From Pseudomonadota bacterium (GTDB lineage: Bacteria > Pseudomonadota > Gammaproteobacteria > UBA4575): a stretch of DNA of 5,892 bases. Each line of letters begins with the position of its first letter. Position 1 is the stretch's first letter. The DNA lies in the NCBI GenBank assembly GCA_009839635.1, contig VXPJ01000104.1, forward strand, positions 1 through 5,892, in the 5' to 3' direction. Below are positions 1 to 4,581 of the stretch, piece after piece. The notes below the pieces were generated by a model. The model had not been told where the DNA came from, ran no database searches, and worked only from the letters and a program-made list of their open reading frames with translations. Position numbers and translations under genes: made by a program.

Positions 1-354
1 GTTGGTGTCCAGGCCACCCGCAAACAGATACCTGCGGTCATCCGTCAAGCCGGAATGATGTGCCTCATTTCGACCACCAACTGAAAGTGAGTTGACGACT
101 TTTCCATAGTATTTAGACTCTGGGTTCACCGAGACGGTTACCAGCTTGTCTTGCCCATCACCAACGCCTTCCTTACCTAGCGTCCAGATATACACATAAT
201 CTTCCTGGCCAACAATCTTAGCCATATAGGGAGACATACAAGTCTCATCCGCGATGGCAGCAGACTGAAAACCAACTACAGATGCCAGCAGGACACACAG
301 GGAAGCAATGCTGCCTTGTATCCACCTAGCGTGTAATTTTGACATTTTTTTCAT
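1..354 (-). CDS. mtoX: Methanethiol oxidase / selenium-binding protein SBP56 family, N-terminal part (3' truncated by window edge)
   Basis: The first 118 residues of an exported SBP56-family protein are visible; the frame stays open through the left edge. Family members are roughly 430-460 residues, so about a quarter is present. Bacterial SBP56 proteins oxidise methanethiol to formaldehyde, H2S and H2O2 in the periplasm and are reported to be copper-dependent (family knowledge). The translation shows a Lys-rich N-terminus, a hydrophobic segment at about residues 14-34 and a likely signal peptidase site AIA|DE after residue 35. Family landmarks follow: CMSPYMAKI (39-47), GQEDYVYIWTLG (49-60), GDGQDKLVTV (65-74), SVGGRNEAHHSG (91-102) and TDDRRYLFAGGLDT (104-117). 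The His pair at 99-100 corresponds to the conserved HHSG metal-site motif. The ATG at 354 gives an MKK start with GGAG ten bases upstream; an in-frame ATG at 345 is less well placed. The symbol assumes the methanethiol oxidase branch, which cannot be confirmed from this fragment. Confidence 0.88.
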   Translation of the reverse strand, partial: MKKMSKLHARWIQGSIASLCVLLASVVGFQSAAIADETCMSPYMAKIVGQEDYVYIWTLGKEGVGDGQDKLVTVSVNPESKYYGKVVNSLSVGGRNEAHHSGLTDDRRYLFAGGLDTN

Positions 355-429
355 ATCTACAGGACTCCGTATCGTTTTTATTGATTGGAACTAGAACCTA
401 TTACATTCTTCTTTGAAGTGTTCAATTTA

Positions 430-459
430 AAATTATGCCACATCTGATAGGCTATTCAA
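430..459 (-). promoter_or_regulatory. Candidate sigma70 promoter for the SBP56 gene
   Basis: On the minus strand TTGAAT (454-459) precedes CATAAT (432-437) with a 16-base spacer, or TAATTT (430-435) with 18. Transcription would start near 425, leaving a leader of about 70 bases before the ATG at 354. A second, weaker pair lies closer to the gene: TTGAAC (420-425) and TAATAG (398-403), spacer 16. Its -35 box overlaps the small palindrome TTGAA-GTG-TTCAA at 413-425, a possible operator. This is pattern matching in an AT-rich region only. Confidence 0.4.
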
Positions 460-470
460 AGCTGTATCAA

Positions 471-507
471 CCGGGGTGCTTTGGCCCTCCGGCCTGCAAA
501 TCACCGG
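471..507. repeat. Nested hairpin in the SBP56 upstream gap
   Basis: The arms nest symmetrically: CC 471-472 with GG 506-507, GGTG 475-478 with CACC 502-505, TTTG 480-483 with CAAA 497-500, and GCC 484-486 with GGC 491-493, closing on a CTCC loop. This is about 13 base pairs with small bulges. No T-run follows on either strand, so it is not a classical intrinsic terminator. It lies just upstream of the candidate SBP56 promoter and about 310 bp past the dehydratase stop, so it could be a regulatory site or a weak transcript end. Confidence 0.35.
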
Positions 508-817
508 GGCCGTATGGCGGTATGCAGGTGGAAGTCAATCCTCCAGAAAACTCTTGCCCACCCGTTGCAGGTGACTGTATTGGCATGATATTTCCTTAAA
601 ATTACTGAACTCGGCTCCAAAGCCACGCGCTTGGTGCAGCACTGGCTTACGCCACCTTCCGCCAAGCCAGCCACGGCATCAGGAACCCGCTCCGGCCGGC
701 TCCAGCCTCATACACTTTTTACACCGATATCTCAGCAGGCGAGCAGGCAATTGCAGGACATGTCATCCACTTGTGTGCACGCACAGTTCCTTGGGCTGCC
801 TTAAAGTCCTTAAGTTC

Positions 818-1204
818 TTACTTGTATTGGATATAGGCAAAGCGCGGGTCGCTTGGCGTGCCCTCAAGATCGCCGTCCTCCTTGCCAGGTTGCCACATCA
901 GCACATTTTCAATTTTTGCGGCCAGCTCGAAGTCCTTGTTGGTGACCCCTTTGGCTGCGTGATTCATCAGCTTGCAGACGACAAAGGCATACGACACAGT
1001 AAGGTCCGGATGATGGAACGCGGCTTCGGCCAGATGACCGATGGTGTTCACAACCATGAGCGTGGCTTTCCAGCTGTGTGTCCTGTACTTCCTGCGGATC
1101 CAGCCGTTTTCATAATACCAGGTGGGCAGTTCTTCAGAGAGCCGCTCCTTTATTTGTTCCTCTGTGTAGGTTTGCTCAGATTTGATATCGCGCCACTTGG
1201 ACAT
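818..1204 (-). CDS. Pterin-4a-carbinolamine dehydratase (4a-hydroxytetrahydrobiopterin dehydratase, PCD/DCoH family)
   Basis: This is a complete 128-residue cytosolic protein of the PCD family, which dehydrates 4a-hydroxytetrahydropterin to quinonoid dihydropterin (EC 4.2.1.96). The active-site signature is intact: E60-x3-H64-H65-P66, then Y72 five residues on, H82 after nine more, and D91 after eight more. This matches the canonical pattern E-x(3)-H-H-P-x(5)-Y-x(9)-H-x(8,15)-D. About 45 residues precede the core, and the tail after residue 103 (WQPGKEDGDLEG) is polar. The ATG at 1204 is preferred because AGGA sits five bases upstream; a TTG at 1222 would place that site inside the gene. It follows folD by 79 bp on the same strand and has its own candidate promoter. 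No aromatic amino acid hydroxylase is visible nearby. Its pterin partner could therefore be a folate or molybdopterin-related compound, which is inference. Confidence 0.88.
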   Translation of the reverse strand: MSKWRDIKSEQTYTEEQIKERLSEELPTWYYENGWIRRKYRTHSWKATLMVVNTIGHLAEAAFHHPDLTVSYAFVVCKLMNHAAKGVTNKDFELAAKIENVLMWQPGKEDGDLEGTPSDPRFAYIQYK

Positions 1205-1209
1205 AAGAT

Positions 1210-1213
1210 TCCT
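1210..1213 (-). promoter_or_regulatory. Shine-Dalgarno site fixing the dehydratase start
   Basis: AGGA on the minus strand, five bases before the ATG at 1204. It supports that ATG over the TTG at 1222. Confidence 0.6.
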
Positions 1214-1245
1214 ACCCCGCAAAAACTTTCCTGCAACTCAGCACG

Positions 1246-1275
1246 ATTCTACCAAGCCCCCCTTGTCCATCACAA
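1246..1275 (-). promoter_or_regulatory. Candidate sigma70 promoter for the dehydratase gene
   Basis: On the minus strand TTGTGA (1270-1275) and TAGAAT (1246-1251) are separated by 18 bases. The -10 box matches the consensus at five of six positions. The predicted start near 1239 would give a leader of about 35 bases with the Shine-Dalgarno site near its end. It lies in the 79-bp gap after folD, so the dehydratase could be transcribed alone as well as by readthrough. Confidence 0.4.
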
Positions 1276-1283
1276 CACGGTTT

Positions 1284-2156
1284 TCAGGAGCCTGACATCC
1301 CGGCAGCCTTGGCTACATTCTGCATCAGCATAGCTACCGTCATCGGGCCGACCCCACCCGGGACCGGAGTAATTCTCGAGGCAACTTTTCTGACCTCTTC
1401 AAAGTCTACATCACCCACCAGACAAGCCTTCCCCTGCTCTTCAACACGGTTGATTCCTACATCAATGACGACGGCCCCGGGCTTGACCATGTCAGCTGTG
1501 ATAAAGCGGGCTTGCCCGATAGCCGCGATCAGGATATCCCCCTGCTGGGTATGCGCCTTGATATCACTTGTCCTCGAGTGGCAAAGCGTCACGGTCGCAT
1601 TGGCTGCATCGGATTTTTGAACCAGCAGGTTCATCAGCGGTTTACCGACGATGTTGCTGCGCCCGACAATAACCACATGCTTCCCGGATGTCTCGATACC
1701 GCTTTTCGAGATCATCTGTAAAACTCCGAAAGGGGTGCAGGGTATGAACGTGTCAAGCCCGGCGATCAGTCTGCCGGCATTGTAGGGATGGAAACCGTCA
1801 ACATCCTTTGGTGGCGAGATGGCTGCGATAATATTGTATTCATTGATATGGGGAGGGAGCGGTAACTGCACCAGGATGCCATGTACACCGGGGTCCTGGT
1901 TCAGCTGTTCGATCAAATCCATCAGCCCGGCCTCTGCCACATCCTTTGCAAGAAGGTGCTGAATTGAGCGTATGCCGACTTCCTGGCTTGCTTTTCTCTT
2001 CGCAGCGACGTAGGTACGAGAGGCTGGGTCATCCCCGACCAAAATAACAGCCAGGCAGGGGTGTATGCCTTCTTTTTCAAGTGCACTGACCTGTGCAGCA
2101 ACCTCTTCCCTGATTTGTGCAGCAATCAGTTTGCCGTCAATCAATGATGCAGCCAT
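1284..2156 (-). CDS. folD: Bifunctional methylenetetrahydrofolate dehydrogenase / methenyltetrahydrofolate cyclohydrolase FolD
   Basis: A complete 290-residue FolD, the usual family length. It oxidises 5,10-methylene-THF to methenyl-THF with NADP+ and hydrolyses that to 10-formyl-THF in the cytosol, supplying one-carbon units for purines and formyl-Met-tRNA. The N-terminal catalytic domain carries Y49-V-A-A-K53 with the catalytic Lys, QLPLP at 97-101 and KDVDGFHPYN at 117-126, where D120 binds substrate. The Rossmann-type cofactor domain carries VIVGRSNIVGKP at 162-173, and the C-terminal signature PVPGGVGPMT is at 264-273. No key residue is missing. The ATG at 2156 gives the typical MAASLIDGK start, but no strong Shine-Dalgarno is visible before it. 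Upstream is a long structured non-coding leader; downstream is the dehydratase gene. Confidence 0.97.
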   Translation of the reverse strand: MAASLIDGKLIAAQIREEVAAQVSALEKEGIHPCLAVILVGDDPASRTYVAAKRKASQEVGIRSIQHLLAKDVAEAGLMDLIEQLNQDPGVHGILVQLPLPPHINEYNIIAAISPPKDVDGFHPYNAGRLIAGLDTFIPCTPFGVLQMISKSGIETSGKHVVIVGRSNIVGKPLMNLLVQKSDAANATVTLCHSRTSDIKAHTQQGDILIAAIGQARFITADMVKPGAVVIDVGINRVEEQGKACLVGDVDFEEVRKVASRITPVPGGVGPMTVAMLMQNVAKAAGMSGS

Positions 2157-2201
2157 ATGAATTCAACCAAATCATGCTGTGCCAAATAACGTGCAGTGGG
2201 C

Positions 2202-2295
2202 CTGCAGGCATTTTATCAGCAAAATTCTTGTCGGGTTCCTGATACCAGGCAAACTGCCGGCTCGTCCTGTCCCGGGACAAGTTTTATGCCTGCAG
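2202..2295 (-). promoter_or_regulatory. Candidate structured RNA leader or palindromic element upstream of folD
   Basis: A nested set of complementary arms spans 94 bases: CTGCAGGCAT 2202-2211 with ATGCCTGCAG 2286-2295 (10 bp); CTTGTC 2227-2232 with GACAAG 2276-2281 (6 bp); GGG 2233-2235 with CCC 2271-2273, across a two-base bulge; and an apical hairpin in which CC/GG and GGCA/TGCC enclose an AAC loop (2245-2260). That is about 25 base pairs in one rod. Read on the minus strand it ends 45 bases before the folD ATG, so it would lie in a folD leader RNA. I cannot assign it to a known riboswitch class. It could equally be a small non-autonomous repeat. Confidence 0.45.
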
Positions 2296-2418
2296 TTTTG
2301 GTTTTCAGAAAATCTGGATCAATCCTGCGCGCACTCCGGTACACGCCTGAAATCCTCAGCACCTGCTACTGCTGCATGGTCCGAGGATCGAGATATTGTC
2401 CGCCGTGATGCAATCATT

Positions 2419-2442
2419 CGTGAGCACAAGAGGAGGCTCACG
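2419..2442. repeat. Inverted repeat, first of a tandem hairpin pair
   Basis: CGTGAGC (2419-2425) and GCTCACG (2436-2442) form a perfect 7-bp stem with a 10-base loop. It lies four bases from a longer hairpin. No T-run follows on either strand. Confidence 0.5.
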
Positions 2443-2446
2443 GTGA

Positions 2447-2479
2447 TGGATTCCGGCGATCTCGGTTCGCCGGAATCCA
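2447..2479. repeat. Perfect 13-bp palindromic hairpin past the 3' end of the hvfA-like gene
   Basis: TGGATTCCGGCGA (2447-2459) and TCGCCGGAATCCA (2467-2479) pair perfectly around a seven-base loop. It begins 33 bases beyond the stop of the hvfA-like gene, so it could terminate or stabilise that transcript, although no uridine tract follows. The arm resembles GGATTCCGGC-type intergenic palindromes that are multicopy in many proteobacterial genomes. The immediate neighbour hairpin makes a REP-like pair plausible. Confidence 0.6.
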
Positions 2480-2512
2480 CATGATTAAATGTCGGTGATC
2501 AGCCCCAATGGC

Positions 2513-2833
2513 CTAGCCACCACCACACTTGCCTTCGCCGCACTTCCCTTCTTCAGTCTTGCCGTCTTCGGAGGCATCTGCACCAGATTCTTCACCCCCG
2601 CACTTTCCTTCACCACACTTGCCTTCGCCGCACTTCCCTTCTTCAGTTTTTTCTTCCTCTGTAGCCCCTTCCTGGGCTGCACCATGGGCATCAGCCACCA
2701 TGTACCCGGAAGACAGTTCCGTCATTTGGAACGGGTTTTCATCAGCATTCGCTGTGGAAATCACGAACGTGCCTGTGGCCAGGACTGCACTCACGGCCAC
2801 GACCAGTGGTTTTAATTCGGATCTGGTTTTCAT
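2513..2833 (-). CDS. hvfA: HvfA-type oxazolone/thioamide RiPP metallophore precursor (EGKCG-repeat protein)
   Basis: A 106-residue secreted low-complexity protein. Residues 1-30 form a signal peptide (hydrophobic 8-27, cleavage at ANA|DE). A conserved-looking segment NPFQMTELSSGYMVAD (33-48) follows, then an acidic Glu/Lys/Gly-rich tail. All five cysteines (68, 73, 78, 98, 103) sit in EGKCG pentapeptides, three in one block and two in the last. In characterised HvfA systems, HvfB (a DUF692 multinuclear iron enzyme) with HvfC converts EGKCG cysteines to copper-binding oxazolone-thioamide pairs; that is family knowledge. No hvfB, hvfC or hvfD is visible here, so modification must come from elsewhere or not occur. 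The ATG at 2833 is chosen over a TTG at 2863 because AGGAG lies six bases before it and the signal peptide then starts at a typical MKTR. The tail carries a 90-bp periodic duplication. A metal-binding role without modification is also possible. Confidence 0.85.
   Translation of the reverse strand: MKTRSELKPLVVAVSAVLATGTFVISTANADENPFQMTELSSGYMVADAHGAAQEGATEEEKTEEGKCGEGKCGEGKCGGEESGADASEDGKTEEGKCGEGKCGGG
2521..2647. repeat. 37-bp perfect direct repeat with 90-bp period inside the hvfA-like gene
   Basis: Bases 2521-2557 and 2611-2647 are identical over 37 bp and start exactly 90 bp apart, which is 30 codons. They encode the KTEEGKCGEGKCG blocks near residues 62-74 and 92-104. Identity extends through synonymous positions, suggesting a recent in-frame tandem duplication or slippage event rather than old convergent repetition. 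Confidence 0.85.
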
Positions 2834-2839
2834 AGGACT

Positions 2840-2844
2840 CTCCT
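2840..2844 (-). promoter_or_regulatory. Shine-Dalgarno site fixing the hvfA-like start
   Basis: AGGAG on the minus strand, six bases before the ATG at 2833. It rules in favour of that ATG over the upstream TTG at 2863. Confidence 0.75.
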
Positions 2845-2877
2845 GTGGTTTTGTTTCTGACAATTCTTCAAGGCGCC

Positions 2878-2894
2878 GTGTCTAAAGGAGACAC
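2878..2894. promoter_or_regulatory. Inverted repeat GTGTCT-N5-AGACAC, candidate operator for the hvfA-like gene
   Basis: Perfect 6-bp arms at 2878-2883 and 2889-2894 flank AAAGG. The site is centred about 53 bases upstream of the hvfA ATG, where a repressor or activator could act. No clear sigma70 boxes surround it on the minus strand. An ECF sigma promoter is possible, but I could not identify one. It may be chance. Confidence 0.35.
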
Positions 2895-2933
2895 TCTGTG
2901 CGACCCGCCGTCCTTGCCCAAAAAGCTAGCATA

Positions 2934-2964
2934 TTGAATCCGGCTGGACCAACCGTGATACTAT
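2934..2964 (+). promoter_or_regulatory. Candidate extended -10 promoter for the membrane protein gene
   Basis: TGaTACTAT (2956-2964) fits the extended -10 pattern TGnTAnnnT, with TTGAAT at 2934-2939 as a -35 box 19 bases upstream of the hexamer. Transcription would start near 2971 and leave a leader of about 165 bases before the ATG at 3135. Confidence 0.35.
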
Positions 2965-3134
2965 TTGCACGATTGCAGCGCAGACAAACTGTCCGGGCAG
3001 CGCAGGGATTTAGACCTGTTGTCCATATATCCAGTTGCCGGCCGTTTCAGATTGCTACACCTGCAACGTCATGCTTGTTGGACTGCCTCAACACCGGAAA
3101 AGTTCTTCAAGGGCAAAAGCATGTGTTGCGGGGT

Positions 3135-3689
3135 ATGAGCGCCTGGTTCCCAGATAAAATGAATGAACGTCTTATGACCGTCAAAGGCATCATCGCGGCA
3201 GTATGGAGTGTGCTTGGGCTGCTTTTGCTGCTGGGATATGCCATCTGGAGATTATCCCTGTACACCTACGAATCCCTGCAGATGCCGTGGAACTGGATAC
3301 ACTGGATGGTATTCATCGGTTTCATGCTGTTCATGGCACACAGTGAAGGCTACAAGGGGTTCCAGAAAAGCTTTTCTCCACGTTATGCGGCCCGTACGAA
3401 ATACCTGTCAACCCACAGTACTTGGACCCAGTGCATCCTGGCTCCCTTTTTCAGCATGGGATTTTTCCACGCCCCGCAAAGACGGGTGATGGGCACCCTC
3501 GCCCTGACGGTCATGATTGTTCTCTTTATCCTGGTGTTCCGCTACATCCCCCAGCCGTGGAAAGGCCTGCTGGATGCCGGGGTCGTCATCGGGCTGGTGT
3601 GGGGGGCCATCTCCACCATCCTGTTCTGCATCAAGGCGTTCTCGGATGCCCACTACCACTGGGATGCCGAGATTGAATACCCGCTCTAG
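3135..3689 (+). CDS. Conserved-type inner membrane protein of unknown function, four to five membrane segments
   Basis: A 184-residue hydrophobic protein that I cannot place in a named family. Likely membrane helices fall near residues 18-38, 53-68, 119-137 and 147-167, with a further hydrophobic stretch at about 100-113. Between the second and third is a basic, aromatic loop (HSEGYKGFQKSFSPRYAARTKY, positions 69-90). The C-terminus is short and polar (DAHYHWDAEIEYPL). The start is uncertain: the ATG at 3135 overlaps the stop of a five-codon reading frame as ATGA, while the ATGs at 3159 and 3174 would trim the hydrophilic N-terminus. The 3174 start puts the protein directly before its first helix. 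None has a good Shine-Dalgarno. The GTG at 2898 was rejected. It is divergent from the hvfA-like gene and converges on folP. A role in export or metal handling with hvfA is only a guess from position. Confidence 0.75.
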   Translation: MSAWFPDKMNERLMTVKGIIAAVWSVLGLLLLLGYAIWRLSLYTYESLQMPWNWIHWMVFIGFMLFMAHSEGYKGFQKSFSPRYAARTKYLSTHSTWTQCILAPFFSMGFFHAPQRRVMGTLALTVMIVLFILVFRYIPQPWKGLLDAGVVIGLVWGAISTILFCIKAFSDAHYHWDAEIEYPL

Positions 3690-3715
3690 CCGTCCAAACT
3701 GCTTTGCAAACGAGG

Positions 3716-3733
3716 ACTGCGCCGTGCCGCAGT
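3716..3733. terminator. Weak hairpin between convergent genes, possible bidirectional terminator
   Basis: ACTGCG (3716-3721) and CGCAGT (3728-3733) pair over six bases with a six-base loop. They sit in the 51-bp gap between the membrane protein stop and the folP stop. There is no T-run on either side, so intrinsic termination is doubtful. Confidence 0.28.
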
Positions 3734-3740
3734 GGAGTCT

Positions 3741-4559
3741 TCAGCCGGCGCGAATGGCCCAGGCGACATCTATGGCCTGCCGGTTCTGCCAGACATCATG
3801 AACCCGGAAAATCTTGACTCCTGCCAATACACCCAGTGCTGACGTTGCACAGGTCGCAGGCATCCTTGCCTGTGGGTCTTCCTGGTTCGAGATCTCGCCG
3901 ATGAAGCGTTTGCGGCTTGCGCCAAGCAAGACCGGGTAACCCAGTCCTGTCAGTGCTTCCAGGTTTTTCAGCAACTCCAGGTTATGCCGGGTTCTTTTGC
4001 CAAACCCGATGCCCGGATCGAGAATGATGTTCTCTTGCCTGACCCCCATGGTTTTTGCCTGCTCAGTGCGCTCAAGCAGGAAATCAGAAACTTCCCGGGT
4101 GACATTTTGGTACTCGGGATCCTCCTGCATGGTCGCAGGTTCTCCCAGCATGTGCATCAGGCAAATCGGCACGCCTGCATCGGCCGCAAGTCCCAGCAAG
4201 TCCGGATCATCCCGGCCCGCGCTGACATCGTTCAGCATGGTGGCCCCGCAGTCCAAGGCCGCCCTGGCAACTTCGGACAGGGTCGTGTCGATACTGATGT
4301 GAACGGCTTTGGGCAGCTCAGCACGAAGTCCGGCGATGACATCGATAACCCGGCGTTTCTGTTCAGATGCGTCTACGCGCTGCGAGCCGGGCCGCGTTGA
4401 CTCGCCGCCTACATCGATGATGTCGGCACCCTGTGCAACCATTTCGATCCCGCACGCAATGGCTTCCCGGGAAGACGGGTATGCCCCGCCATCGGAAAAA
4501 CTGTCCGGTGTGACATTGAGTATGCCCATCAGAAGCGGTTTGGAATAGTCAAGCGGCAC
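3741..4559 (-). CDS. folP: Dihydropteroate synthase FolP
   Basis: A complete 272-residue cytosolic enzyme that condenses p-aminobenzoate with 6-hydroxymethyl-7,8-dihydropterin diphosphate to 7,8-dihydropteroate in folate synthesis; it is the sulfonamide target. Both family signatures are intact: MGILNVTPDSFSDGG (11-25, metal-binding N15) and the IDVGGESTRPG segment (48-58). Pterin and loop motifs follow in order: SIDT with D91, LNDVSAG with N110, CLMHMLGEP (133-141), ILDPGIGFGK with D181 (179-188), GASRKRFIG with K217 (213-221) and FRVHDV with R252 and H254. No unusual substitution is seen in these blocks. The start is a GTG at 4559, with AAGGGA seven bases upstream; no ATG fits before the first motif except one that would cut into it. 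It begins 22 bp after the MBL gene, so co-transcription is likely. The common gammaproteobacterial ftsH-folP-glmM neighbourhood is absent. Confidence 0.97.
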   Translation of the reverse strand: MPLDYSKPLLMGILNVTPDSFSDGGAYPSSREAIACGIEMVAQGADIIDVGGESTRPGSQRVDASEQKRRVIDVIAGLRAELPKAVHISIDTTLSEVARAALDCGATMLNDVSAGRDDPDLLGLAADAGVPICLMHMLGEPATMQEDPEYQNVTREVSDFLLERTEQAKTMGVRQENIILDPGIGFGKRTRHNLELLKNLEALTGLGYPVLLGASRKRFIGEISNQEDPQARMPATCATSALGVLAGVKIFRVHDVWQNRQAIDVAWAIRAG

Positions 4560-4566
4560 GGTGGTT

Positions 4567-4572
4567 TCCCTT
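4567..4572 (-). promoter_or_regulatory. Shine-Dalgarno site supporting the GTG start of folP
   Basis: AAGGGA on the minus strand, seven bases before the GTG at 4559, inside the 22-bp gap after the MBL gene stop. Confidence 0.55.
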
Positions 4573-4581
4573 GCGTATCAA

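Larger units (their letters stand above)
355..817. other. 463-bp non-coding gap between the SBP56 gene and the carbinolamine dehydratase gene
   Basis: I see no convincing coding region here on either strand. The 100 bp nearest the SBP56 start (about 360-460) is AT-rich and carries two promoter-like hexamer pairs reading toward that gene. A nested hairpin lies at 471-507. The part from about 520 to 817 is more GC-rich. It contains only weak stem-loops near 774-816, just past the dehydratase stop, with no uridine tract, so I call no terminator. A cobalamin riboswitch was considered, but no B12-box match is visible. Confidence 0.6.
2157..2512. other. 356-bp non-coding region between the hvfA-like gene and folD, with structured elements
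   Basis: No credible gene is seen. A plus-strand frame at 2179-2484 stays open but has no recognisable protein features. The region holds a 94-bp nested inverted-repeat structure (2202-2295) close to folD, which includes the 12-base palindrome TGTCCCGGGACA (2268-2279), and two tandem hairpins (2419-2479) just past the end of the hvfA-like gene. No tRNA cloverleaf was found. Confidence 0.6.
2834..3134. other. Divergent intergenic region between the hvfA-like gene and the membrane protein gene
   Basis: About 300 bp from which both flanking genes would be transcribed. It contains an inverted repeat near hvfA and a promoter-like element facing the membrane protein. A frame open from a GTG at 2898 runs into the membrane protein gene, but its first 79 residues lack protein-like character, so I leave it non-coding. 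No RNA gene is recognised. Confidence 0.55.

Noticed and set aside
773..1333. Plus-strand open frame of 186 codons
   Set aside because: It is antisense to the dehydratase and the folD 3' end, both of which have intact family motifs. Its translation shows no recognisable domain.
2157..2300. Known tetrahydrofolate riboswitch upstream of folD
   Set aside because: The inverted-repeat rod does not match the riboswitch layouts I know, so I report it only as an unassigned structure.
2179..2484. Plus-strand open frame of 101 codons in the folD upstream region
   Set aside because: It runs through the inverted repeats and hairpins, and its translation has no recognisable features.
2485..2885. Other frames over the hvfA-like gene (Lys-rich, Pro/Ser-rich and Phe-rich translations)
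   Set aside because: Their repetitiveness is a by-product of the EGKCG repeats. Only the chosen frame gives a signal peptide, a good ribosome site and a family motif.
2898..3134. N-terminal extension of the membrane protein from a GTG start
   Set aside because: The 79 extra residues are low in protein-like character and lie in the divergent promoter region. The hydrophobic protein proper begins at 3135-3174.
2965..3138. Possible gene remnant ending in KFFKGKSMCCGV, in the frame of the five-codon mini-frame
   Set aside because: The frame is open back to a TGA at 2956, but I recognise no family and there is no supported start.
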